Under the pieces are notes generated by a model. It was not told where the DNA came from. It worked only from the letters and a program-made list of their open reading frames with translations, and did no database searches. A stretch of DNA of 64,000 nt from Echinococcus granulosus (taxonomy: Eukaryota > Platyhelminthes > Cestoda > Cyclophyllidea > Taeniidae): NCBI RefSeq assembly GCF_000524195.1, contig NW_020170391.1:129438-193437 (forward strand). Reading direction: 5' to 3'. A program made the translations under genes and the position numbers. How positions within the stretch are numbered: position 1 is the stretch's first letter; every line of letters begins with the position of its first letter. Shown piece after piece: positions 46,801 through 57,987 of the stretch.

Positions 46801-49800
46801 ACAGCACTTCGTTTCGGTCTCGTGGATGATTAAGAGGCTGATTTTGTACTTTCGCGGGGTGGTATGACCCTTGGGCCATGCCAGTAACACACCGGCCCTT
46901 CTGTATGCCAGCAATACATATCTCGCCCAAGTATTATGTCTCCTTTTGACTTCAGGGTAGACTCGGGGGGGGGTTACACTGTCTTGTCAAATGCATATAG
47001 CATCCTTTAAAATTTCAAAACTCTAGAGGTCAATTCGTTGAGTTCCTTTTTTTCAAAATACAAATGAGCAGCTTGCTGCAAATATATGTTATTAATTACG
47101 GGGAAAGCAATTTATCCCGTGACACGTTTGAAATGAAATATTCGATCATCAAAGCGACTCCACTTGAGTAAACATTTCGATTATAAGAGCTGAGCGCTTT
47201 TTCAAGCCATAATTTACCAAACAAAAAGGAGGAATAGCTTTACCGCGTGCATGACAATGAAAGAAGAAATTGTATCCCACCACTAGATGCCCATGGCAAT
47301 CAATTTGTCATTAATGTGGCAAATGAATATAGACCATGTTACCTTTGTAACAAGTCCCTCGCACAGTGAAGAGAGTTGAACTGATGAGAATGATGCCGTA
47401 GTAGCAAAAGGCCGCTCCAAACCACAAAATTGGTTGCATCACAGATAATAGCTGATAGCCCGGAGCCCATAGATGTGACAACTTTCCCAGTTCAATCTCC
47501 TCACATGGGAAGTGCGAAAGGGTGAATAGTAAAAATCGTGCACAAACAAACAAAAGGCAAAATAGTTGTGTGAATGCATAATGTCACAGCAACCCATGTT
47601 AGTTAAGTCGAGTTTAATGTGTTTTAAATGACAAATTATCTACAAATAACATCTTTATCCACTGTTCACCGTTTGGAGAAAAACGTGGCTAAAACAAACA
47701 GTTCAAAGTTCGCAGCATCAACGTATCTCGCCGCGCATAAGGACGCACCGTGCGCTGGGAAGATCGTTTTCGCAAATAAAATAGCGCGAGTAAAAGGAAA
47801 CCGGCTACGATTTTGTAGTTTCGCGTTCAATGTTACTGCAGAGTAAATAAGGATTGAAACAATTACCAACTTTTCAAGATGAATAAGGTCCTTTGCGTGG
47901 AATACTACGTGTGATATTTCATGTTCATGTTTCGAAAAAAAAAAACGTAAACCTTTGATTTCACCGTTAATTGGGTCTAATTTTCGTGGCCATATATCTG
48001 TAAAGATCTCTGTGAGGGAATTCGTTACACATTTGATATTAAAATAGTTAAAACGCTTTTTTGTAGATTTACCGATTTAGTTTTAAGTGGCATACATTGA
48101 TACGCTCCTTAAAAGGAGGAAATGTAGAAGGCATCGGAGAGTGAATGGAAAGAACCATTTCCTTGTGGTAAACAGATGTGTGATTTTGGTGAGTACTTGC
48201 ACATGGTAGGATTTTGAACCATCTCTTTAATGCGAACGGACGAAAATGTCTAATCTTAAACATTGTTCCATAACTAAAATATTGAGATTTTTAGTTAAAA
48301 TGAAAAGAATAATACTTTGAATGAAGTTGAATAAGTATGCAAGATCGCAAAAGTGCAAAACGTGACAAAAAATAATTAAATATTCACCAGCTGAAACAAA
48401 GAAGCTTGAGTGGATAAAATCGGCTATGGCTTCAAAAAATCGCAATATGGCTAAGCAAATGGTGAGAGAGGGAGCGAAGAGGCATTAACAAGGAAGAGAG
48501 ACGGTGAACTCACAGTGGCCAGAGGTGCCGAGTGGACGAGTTCGCCCTCCAAAGGAATACACCGATTCAATAAAGCCATTTTCTTTATTACTTCCGCCGC
48601 TTCCTCCTTTCTGTTTGCGGTCATGAGATAGTGCACCGACTCTGGTAAGCACTAAGGTTCACGATAAGAAACCTGGATTAAGGTGTCCTAGATAGCTAAA
48701 CATGCAATTTTCACGTTGACGACCGCCATACACTTCAGCAGACAAACGCGTGCTCATTTTTTTGCAGTTCTCAAATTTCATCTTAGGTAAAAAGTTGCTT
48801 ATACAGGTGCAAAAGGTAGTAATGTGGTTCGTAAACCCCAAAAAGCTGCCAAAATATAAATGGGAAATTACCGGAGTTAAGAAACAGAACATGACAATAG
48901 GTACTGCTGAGAAGAAGACCAACCAACGCCAGCCTAATTTGGGCAGAACAACAAAGGCCAGACCGATTTCCATGGTGCTGCCGATTGCCCAAAATATCTG
49001 TAAAATATGCATATATGTGTTGATAAGACCAACAATACGCGAGTAAATCTTATTTTGTTCAGGATCTTAGCTTACTGAAATTCCTATTAAAACTTTGGCT
49101 CGATATTTGACTGGAAGAAATTCAGACATCAAAGTGTATCTAAAAAGGACGTTTGGTTAAAACGTGATTGTAGGGAAATTGCAAAAACATGAGCATATTT
49201 CATAAATGCAGTGCTATTTTGTATCAAGTCATCAAACAGCTGTTAGAAAGAGATGTCAACACATGATTGTAGCACCTAAGACACGGCAGCATCAATGAGA
49301 GCAAGGATGTACTTAGAACCTATAGTTCTGAACAAGGTGTAGTGCGCTTTAGCAGCAAATACAAAAAATATGATCACGCATGTCTTCAGACTTCAGGCTA
49401 AAAAGACCAGATGTATTCTACTCGCCGCTTCGTGATGCACGGTGCATAAAATTGCCTGCCAAAACGGTAACCTGAATCCGCCAGAATAGCGTGCCCATGG
49501 ACAGAAAGAAGAGCAATTTGCATAACTTTAATGAAATATTTTGGAGAGTCGAAGAACCACTAATTTTCCTCAACTTACGCGCTACCCTCTCCACCAATAC
49601 CGAATCCGACCAGCCCACGAAGAATGATCAGCCAGATGAAGTTTGGGCTCACAGCGGTGGCAAGACCTGTGTATGAAACCCACGAAAGCACGAGGACAAA
49701 ACACTAAAGTCAAAGCAAATTAGACTAGAAAGAGGAAAAGAGGGTTCACAAAGGTGATTTGGTTAGTTTTTATTCCGAATTTCTCCTCTCAAGCATAAAG

Positions 49801-52475
49801 CCTACCTCATATATCCAATTGCATATTAATGCCAATATCTCCCTAATATTTTGGCGGCATGAATCGATCACACAGGATCTGGCACGAGACGCCCGACTCA
49901 TTGAAGTTAACATCTGTGGTCACTTTTCCTTTGCTATTTATACCTTAGCTTCAGTGTTCATAAAACACGGCAATCGACTCAAAGTTGGGCTTTACCTTGC
50001 CGTGCATGCTTAAGCGGTTATTTGAACCCAAATGGAGCGTTATTTGGCACTTTATTAATAGATTATCACGTAGTTCTGCCTCACTTAATTATAAGCACGA
50101 TACCTACAAGGAGGATTAAGAAGTTGGTACATTTACACAAGCCCCTATCTGTGTTACTTCTCACCAGCAATTTAAAAAGCAAATAAAAGTGAGTGTATTA
50201 TCCTGTTTGTCAGAATTATTAAATGGAGTTCGGAAAACGAAAACAATTGCACGATCAACAGCTGTCCTTTTTGGCGATTTTCCCGGAACATTCAACTATG
50301 AAATACTGAATAAGATTTGTACTGATGATAAGATTGAGACGGTAAATTTATGGCTTGAGTCCTGACATTTCTATGAAGACGCTGACTAGATACAATAAGC
50401 CATAGCAGTGAATGAAAATGCCTACCCCAGTTCTGTCATCGCAATCCAAAGACCAAAGACAGAAATAGGGTTCAAATGCGTTATAGAGGAATATACAATG
50501 GCCGAGTCCATTAGTACTATTGTTGGATGTAAAACATTTTTACAAAAGTAATAAGTTTCCCACAATTTTTTGTTTATGTAAATATAAGTTAACGGTAGGT
50601 AGTTTTTTACTCCAATGAAGCTCAGGAATTACTTGTGTAACCTCTTTATAACATTAATTATTAAAAATCATAGCGCAAGGCACTTTAAGCATCGCAACTC
50701 TCATTTCTATATTTACAAAAAAGTGCTTCAAATAAAGAATTTAGACTATTGAAGGTCAAAAGTATGAGACTCACCCTCTTCCGTCCAAACCTGTCTGAGA
50801 ACAAACCCCAAATTGGCGCACCGAAAAAGAAGCCAATAAAAACCACCTGTAATATACCAATTGTTTTATTGCGATTACAATCTCAGGCAGTATGTCCTAC
50901 GCAACGCAGTAGAGATCATAGGCTGAATCTAAATGTTACAAAACTAAACCTGAGCGTATGCTACGTATTGTTATGCACAGTTAAACTGTGCCAGAGCCAC
51001 TCTTACATTATATAGTAGAAAACTTTTCCGTATGCTTCAATTAACGCCGTATAATATTACTTTATATAAGATCATTTTTTACAACTGATGCACACCGTCT
51101 TGCAAAAGATATTAAAATTGAAATTGATTATTATGATAAGTTAATCGAAATTCGCTGCAGTATTGTAAGTAACGCTAAGCCAAATAAGGTGGCATTTGTT
51201 GGTGATGCTCAATAAATGAAACTCAGCATGCATATGACATACAGGGATAATACAGACAGAACAAGCATGTTTAAGAAATAACGTACAGTGGTGATGAGTG
51301 CCACCTGAGAGGAATTGAGTTGCCAAGCGCATCGAAGCACAGGCCCTAATACGGAAAGGAGCAACATTTCCATGGCATTTGCAGCCTATAATAAAGAAAA
51401 TGTCAAATGGATTCATAAAAGTGCAAGATTTAGGTAGAAAGAGAATATCTTTCTTTGCCATGCATGTGTAATCCAAGTTAATCCTAATGAACCAAGAAAT
51501 AAAGTGGCCTTTTTCTTTTACTTTCACAGAAATACCTCTCAAATAATGGGAAAAACACTTATTTGATCACATTTTAAGTTCATTTGGTTATATGATAGGC
51601 ATCAAACTGATTACAGAGAAGCCAAACAAATGTATTTGAAGCTAATCCTTGCCTGAACCTCTGCTTAGTAAAAAGCAAAATATTGCTTATTCTTTTGTAG
51701 CTCATGAAATGCAGTGCAACTAGTGGGTAAGCATTAATTAGTAAAACAATTAAGTAGCCATTTAACATGACAATTCGAGTCAATGGGTTCTACAAAAGGT
51801 AAGTAAAGAGTAAAAAATCAAAAAATTTTTGTCAGATGCCATTGTATCTAAAGTTATGAAGCAGATTTTACGTAATGAGAGAAATAGATAAGAATATAAG
51901 TAATTATGAGGCACGCATTGGCAAGTAAGTTATCAGGTCGATAAAATAAATAAATAAAATCAAATCCTAAATTCTAAAATGCGCAAAATTTCAAAAAACA
52001 GTTGTTTATTACACAAAAAAGTCGTTTTTTTGAGAAATACGTCTTGTACACGAACCTTACAATATAAAGATGTAAGAAATTAAAAGCAATATTTTGAGCA
52101 AATTGCTTTTGATCTCGCAAGGAAAACGTCAACAATCTTAATATTACGTAAAATTTTTTTGCGAAATTTTTAAGGCTCAGAATTATACTAACAAATTGCA
52201 CAACCCTAAAAGTAGAACGGCAATGAAACATCAATTACGGAAACCAAAAGTAACACCTTGCATTATATGCTTATCACACATTCCAAAAGAAACTTTAAAC
52301 AAACTTGCAAAATCCCACAGATAATGACTACTCTGAATTGAAACCATCCTAATCCATACGCCTCCACGGCCTCTTCGATGGTATATGTTTTTGTTGGCAA
52401 AGTGCCTCCCAACTGACCCCTGTCATCTAAGATATCATTCATAGCATAATACCGACGTAATGCTATTACCTTTAT
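43900..52475 (-). CDS. SVOP: SVOP-like (SV2-related) major facilitator transporter
   Basis: Twelve minus-strand exons: 52305-52475, 51287-51385, 50775-50846, 49579-49703, 49076-49139, 48872-48997, 48514-48639, 47343-47499, 46333-46464, 45478-45690, 44373-44579 and 43900-43989. Conserved segments follow SVOP in order: TIEEAVEAYGLGWFQFR, NAMEMLLLSVLGP, VVFIGFFFG with DRFGRKR, RGLVGFGIGG, SEFLPVKYRAK, IFWAIGSTMEI, LPKLGWRWLV, WFGAAFCYYG, LYTSEVYPTTIRSLG and LPIETKDRALQ. About 526 residues and twelve membrane segments are expected. SVOP proteins sit in synaptic and other secretory vesicles; their substrate is not firmly known. All joins are in phase except exon 9 to 10, which is one base out (see findings). 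Translation may start at the ATG at 52442, inside the first listed exon, or in an unseen upstream exon, since that exon also has a TTTTAG acceptor. Repeat copies 8 and 9 lie in its introns. Confidence 0.88.
44950..45054 (+). repeat. Dispersed repeat family, copy 8
   Basis: Contains CGTCGGCGGGTTGTGCTGCT, CGGCCCATGACAGTAGCCCC, CAGCTCTTCTGTATGC and AGCAATATATTT in family order. It lies in the SVOP-like intron between exons 11 and 10, antisense to the gene. Confidence 0.65.
46845..46966 (+). repeat. Dispersed repeat family, copy 9
   Basis: Contains TTTCGCGGGGTGG, CTTGGGCCATGCCAGTAACA, GCCCTTCTGTATGCCAGCAA, CTCGCCCAAGTATTATGTC and CTTCAGG. One of the best-preserved 3' parts. Located in an SVOP-like intron, antisense to the gene. 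Confidence 0.7.
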
Positions 52476-53284
52476 CTAAAATATCAACATCATTTAAATT
52501 TTCGTGCATGATGACTGGGTGAAAATTTCATGTGCAGCCTCACCCAAAGATTTTGGTTGTCTTAAACCTTGAGATATGGATAGCAGCGCTATTTATACAT
52601 TTACAAATGTAGAACAGATAAACACCAAAAATGCGTTATTTCACGCAAGTTTTTTCGCAAATAAAAAAAGCTTTTCTAAATTTAGGTTAGCTTTTGCATG
52701 TGAAATCAGGAATGCAAATGTTTAAAAGTACTTGCTCAGACACATCTAAAAGTAATTACATCTACTACAAGTTGTTCAACCAGTTTCTTCAAAATTAGCA
52801 TAATTTTAAAAGTATGCATAATTGATACTAAGGGGAAGAATAAATCCACTTTTTTGGCACTGTTAGACTCTTCAATATTAAAAAATCAACGGACTTGCTT
52901 TGCTTCAGCAAATTTTCAAGTGTGCAACCAACAATATTAATATTCTATTTTTGTTTTTAATTTTTTCATCGGGCCTCATCAAAAGCGGTCTGTTCAGTGT
53001 TCGTTGGTACTGCTTTTCTCGTCAACAGTATTATTGTTAGATCTATTGGCCATTCTCACCTGAATGTCTTCTTTGTACCTGTGAATTTATTCTCGCCTCT
53101 CTAAATGCACAGCATTTATTAGTAGGAAGTAATGTTCTCCCTTTTCAATAACTTTATTACCATTTAGAGATTGTTTCCGTTCATTTTTGTGTTTTACTTG
53201 GTGGCTATTTTTATGCCTTTGGGTTTTGAAGGGACATAAACATAAATAATTATAGCTTTTTTTATCATTTGTGTAGAATGCTCT
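52476..53284. promoter_or_regulatory. Intergenic region between head-to-head SVOP-like and PAXX-like genes
   Basis: About 0.8 kb of AT-rich DNA separates the first supported exon of the minus-strand transporter from the ATG of the plus-strand gene. It must hold the plus-strand promoter and possibly the other one. A pyrimidine-rich tract and TGTAG at 53253-53276 sit just before the PAXX-like start. Confidence 0.4.
53275..53276 (+). promoter_or_regulatory. Candidate (trans-)splice acceptor before the PAXX-like start
   Basis: An AG preceded by a T-rich tract (TAGCTTTTTTTATCA then TTTGTG) lies 8 bases upstream of the ATG at 53285. Flatworms add a spliced leader to many mRNAs, so this may be the trans-splice site, or the end of a 5' UTR intron. 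Position and tract are seen; the role is inferred. Confidence 0.35.
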
Positions 53285-54427
53285 ATGGCTTTATCTCGGT
53301 GTTTAGATTTGTCAAAGACTAGAGACTACGTTCATGTCAATGAGGAAGTAATATTTTTTACGGAGATAGACAAGTCGCTTCATATATTCGCATACTTTCC
53401 CAGCAAAGGATATGGATACAGTGGATCATTTCCACCCCTATCCCTTAGAGAGCTGGCCAGCAAATTCAACTTTCCTAACATGAATTTGCTCCTTACGTGG
53501 GCAAGGGATCGAATCTCTGAAAAAAAATTTACCTTCCAGGATGTTGATTCGGAAAGAGTCAATTTCATAATAGAGTCAGCTTCGCCGGTTCAATTAATAT
53601 TTCAACTTTCCCGATCTCAAAGTGAAGGTAATTTGATCTTATCGATTGCGAAAGCACTGCTTTGCAAACAAGCCCACGTTGAGGAGTTGGAAAAGTCAAA
53701 TGCCGAACTACTTAATCGTTTGAAGTGCGTGAGGTTCTTGTATTGCTTGTTTTCTCATTTTTTTTTTTGAGTGGATGGATTCCTTTGTAGAACCTCTTCA
53801 TTACACTGCCAAATTACCGAAGGATTTTGCGCAAATCTTTCTAGACTGTTTTGATCGCTTCTAATTTACGGAAAATTTTGTGGCTAAATTGTGAAATGTA
53901 GCTTGGAAAGTGATTTTTCTTCCCACGGAGATTTTGTAAACATTTGCATGCAGTCCAAATACTGTTTCTTTTACCCTAGTGTTTTGTGTATGCTAGCCCC
54001 TTTAACCATCTTTACAATTCACAGTTGCTATGCTTAAAGCTTCCGTGCTTTTTGTTTTTTGTAAAAGTAACCTTAATTACATTGGGAATCGTATAGTTGT
54101 CAGGCTCATATCAAATACCCTTTGTCAACCCTTCGCCGAGTTTATTGGATTGCTTTTCATTAAAATTTAGTGATTATCTTTTTTGTGTCGAGATGAATCC
54201 ACAATAATTTTAACTTGTCGCGATCTTTCAGCATTTGGTATGTTATCATAACTTACGGTTTTCTCATGTAACATTTCGTTTCTTCAATTAGCGTTCAGGA
54301 CTCATTTCCCTCGCCCTCACACAAGCGCAAGACTTCCGGTATGAGTTTCACGAATCCGCACCTTAGAAAGCGAAAGCCGGCAACTGGACTCACTTTCATC
54401 TCCGACACCGGTGTTGATGAGACCTAA
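53285..54427 (+). CDS. PAXX: PAXX-like non-homologous end-joining factor
   Basis: Two exons, 53285-53724 and 54292-54427, give 191 residues (human PAXX is 204). The C-terminus is diagnostic. SFTNPHLRKRKPATGLTF followed by GVDET closely matches the human ending with SLINPGFKSKKPAGG and DFDET, which binds the Ku70/80-DNA complex. Residues 1-115 form a compact alternating hydrophobic region compatible with the XRCC4-superfamily head. A helix from about 118 (LSIAKALLCKQAHVEELEKSNAELL) fits the short coiled-coil stalk used for dimerisation. A Ser/Pro/Lys linker joins the two. PAXX stabilises Ku at double-strand breaks and helps XLF, XRCC4 and ligase IV join ends in the nucleus. An alternative junction (donor after 53728, acceptor ending at 54298) is also in frame and would change one or two residues. 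The head is too diverged to be assigned without the tail. Confidence 0.75.
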
Positions 54428-57400
54428 TTTTCCTATTTTTACTTACATTTCTTAAGTAACCAGTGCTGTGGTAATGGCTGTGCAGTGGCGATATACTTTC
54501 TTCTTTCTTTCGATCCTTACGCAATATTATCGGGTCAATCTGTCGATGAAGCATGATGTTGGATGTAATGGGGAATCCATGTTTCGCTTTGCAGCATTAG
54601 TGGATAGCTAAGTTACGAGAAAGTTAATCCGCTAGGCGGTTTTATGCAGAATTTGTTTATTATTCCCCACGGTAACCCCGTCGCATTGTAACTGGCAGTT
54701 CTCTATCGCATGATCTGAGGCAGCAGTCACTACAATTTGTGTTGGCCAAGTGTTAGTTCATTTTTTGGCAGCTACGTGAGTATTGGTTGTAATGCCAGTC
54801 TCTGTAATAGTTGTTTGAGCAGTGGTAGCCGCCAAACTGAAGTCGTCCATTGCAATAATTTTGGTAAGGTTTGTGCAAGCTTTCGTGTTGTTTGTTCTGC
54901 ATCTGGGGTGCCTTTGACATTGCTTGTGGTAAACACACATTGGGCGGTTCTTTAAATCGGGCCACGTTTTACTAAATTGTGGGTGTCTGCCAATTTAACC
55001 TGTCCATGAACCCAATGTACATCAGTTTACCACGAAATCTGTTGCATTCTTCTTAATGAAATCAAATCTGAACTTCGTCGGAATTGTTGAAATTAGTTTA
55101 CCGGTAAAGAGTAGCGTCTTGGGTCATGGTGCATTTCTATTGTGAAAATCATTGCTTTGACACAAAAGGTGTTTACAAGTCCCATGTCAATGATGCTTTA
55201 AAATCATTACATGAATTTGAAAATATGGCAATGATTTTGTACTACCCCTTTGTTCTTACGACCACATTCAGTGTATTGTTTGGATGGGTTCCTATTTTTT
55301 TTCAAGGCCGAAGTTGATCATCCACCCTGCGCCGAGTAGCCGATTCATGATCCCATTTAATCGTTTCACCACGATGCATATTTAAAACAAAAATAACGTG
55401 CTTGGAACCTCTTAAAACACTAAGCCTAGGCGACACGTTGATTGGACACGGTGATCAGAAGTATCCTACGATTAATTTTGATCAAGATCAATTTACTATC
55501 GAACGTATCTACCCACTTTTTCTTTCACAAAGCTCTCTAAGGCTCCTAAATATTTTTAATTTCTGGGCTCTTTATGAACTGACCCACCAACTGTTATAAC
55601 CTAAAGTTACTAATGTACGCGAGTCGCCTAGATTCTCCAGAGGTCGCCAGCTGGATAGTTAAGGGGTAGAGGCTTCACAGCAGTTGTCTTTAGTGACGGA
55701 CGCGGGTGCGAAATCACGCAGGCTTTGCGTGCTCATACGAGCCTGGTGTCCGAACAGTGGGGACTGACGAAGGTCGGATCAAAATTGCTAGACCATCTAG
55801 CCACATGTGCTTGTAGTAATAAGTTGATCTTGACCTCAAAGTGAGCGCTAGCACATTTAATGTGTGCCTAAACTTGAGCACCTTCGATCCTGCGGGACTG
55901 GGCCAAAGACGTTTTCTAGGATGTTCTAGAACTTTAAACAAGAGTGTTTATCTGGGATCATAGACATCCTCAGAAGGTCTTGCCCTGCATTTCACCAAAA
56001 TTCGCCAGGATTGGTAGATAAAAGAGTTCGTTAACTTGGCTCTAAAAGAGTACATAGGGCACCGCAAGAAATCAAGCACGGTCTTGTTTTTTCAACATCT
56101 CCTTTTGAATAGAGCTAATGTATGCAGTGATTTATTGTGTAGTTTAAGAAACGTTCCGAAACTGGCCATCGCTCAAGACCTTATCCCTTTGAAGCAAAAT
56201 TTACGATTCCTTGGGTTCTCTCCCTTCGTAAATGAAATCAACAAAATATACTATTTTACTCGTCCTTATGCTTTTTAGCTATGGAAGAGGTCTGAATACT
56301 GACTCAACGTCTTAGCGGTTTTACAAACTAACAGGTTATATATGTAATGCAATAACTATATATATAACTAAGAGGTTATAAATGTAATTCTTTATTTGTT
56401 TGTTTAGCTCTCAGTTTTGAGAACCCATCACCTATAGGGCTCCTCCAATGTTCCTCTGAGGGGCGGCTGGCCTCTGGGCCATGTCAGCAGCTCTCAAGCC
56501 CTTTTTTAGTTCAAAAGTCCATATTCTGCCCCAACATTATGACCTTTTCGTTTTTAGAGAAGTTTCAAGGAGCTACATGCAGTTTGTCTTCATTTTTTCC
56601 CGAGTTTGAATTCCCAGTATCACAAATTCTACTTAACAGCTTTAATCCCAATGGTGCTTACTACGGTTCGCATTTCATAGCTCGCACTATCAATTCTCAC
56701 TTTCACGTCTACATTCAAAATTCTCCACTCTTAAAAATTACATCACCTGTTTGGTGTTAAAATTAAAAACCTGCAGATACTATTGTGGGTCATGGAACTT
56801 TCCTTGAAGTGCTCATTATGTGTGACAAAAATACGCCATACTTTGCATAAATTGTTCTTTATGTATTTTTGATGGCGGAATTCATATTTACAAAATTACA
56901 AAATAGATTTATTGAAAATGGATATGTGCTTCGAACATGCTCCCATTTGGACTCATAGTAATACATTTCTAGAAAACCTGCGGTAGAAATTAAGCTTAGG
57001 TCTCTCAATATCTTCAGGAGAAGCCTCGCTGAAACTTGGCAGACAAGGCGTTGAAAGATGTCATTTTATAACAGGTAGTACTGGATCGTAAATGCATCCT
57101 CAGGAGGTCCACCGATCCGATTCAATAAGCTCTACATTTACTGCAAAAGTAGGCCCATATTTCATGGAATAATTTTTGGGAAGGGTTGAAAATCCCACAC
57201 TACCGCGTAAATGTCAGACACATCTTAATAAAAATCACCGGTTACCGGACCGCTGTCATAAACAAATCTTCCTCTTCGGTTTCTCACCGCAAAATGCAGA
57301 TTCTCCAAATCCAGGGGCCCTCAGTTCGAAGCAATTTTGTAAGCTTGCGGTTTGCAGGGAGTGCAATTATCAGTAGGAGAAAATCCTTTTTTTAATGAAA

Positions 57401-57987
57401 AGTAGTAATACATTTTGTTTCGGTTCTACCTGCTTCACTCAAAGGGAAGATAAAAAAGCATGCATATGAGGCTCAGGTTGAGGCGATATTTGAGGTTGGT
57501 GTTTCAAAACGATCTCTTGTTCACCTTACCCAATTGCTTTTTCCCCACAGTCGATTCATTTTCTCAGAGTGGTCTCTAATTTACGGCGCAATACTTTACC
57601 AATAGTCAGTTTTATTACTAAAAGATTTCCATGTTTTATCCACAACACACTCTTATTTACGCGACTACTAGACACGGGAGGGTGTCTGATTTGTAGAATG
57701 AAGATGGAAACATTGAGGTGCTTCCACATCAAACGTGTTTAACCAAACACAAAGCTGTTGTCTCGGCAATGCAGCAAAACAAATTTACAACCTGATTGCT
57801 TACGACTTTTTTTGCAATCAGCCACTATTTTGACTTTTGTACATTTTGACGACATTCAGTTAAACCACCGTAGCCTCTTGTAAATGGTTTAAGTAAATTT
57901 ATATCACATAAAATTTAGCATAATAGTAAAGTGTGTGCCATGAAAGATTGCTTTAATTTGAAAGTTTCAAATTCATCGTAAAAAATT
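54428..57987. other. Intergenic region, 3.6 kb
   Basis: No recognised gene. Contains repeat copy 10 and, just before it, two short near-copies of AGGTTATAnATGTAAT at about 56334 and 56372. A GC-richer stretch at 55620-55900 is not protein-like and may be an old repeat. Open frames of 60-88 codons look like chance. Confidence 0.5.
56402..56560 (+). repeat. Dispersed repeat family, copy 10 (near full length)
   Basis: Has all three blocks: GTTTAGCTCTCAGTTTTG, GAGGGGCGGCTGGCCTCTGG then GCCATGTCAGCAGCTCTCAA, and CATATTCTGCCCCAACATTA with GACCTTTTCGTTTTTAG. With copies 1 and 7 it defines a length of about 160 bp. Confidence 0.7.

Noticed and set aside
49438..49490. An SVOP-like exon reading VTVLAGNFMHRASRS on the minus strand after a CAG acceptor
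   Set aside because: It resembles the segment after transmembrane helix 4, but its phase does not fit the upstream donor at 49579. The exon at 49076-49139 (TLMSEFLPVKYRAK) fits both phase and family much better.
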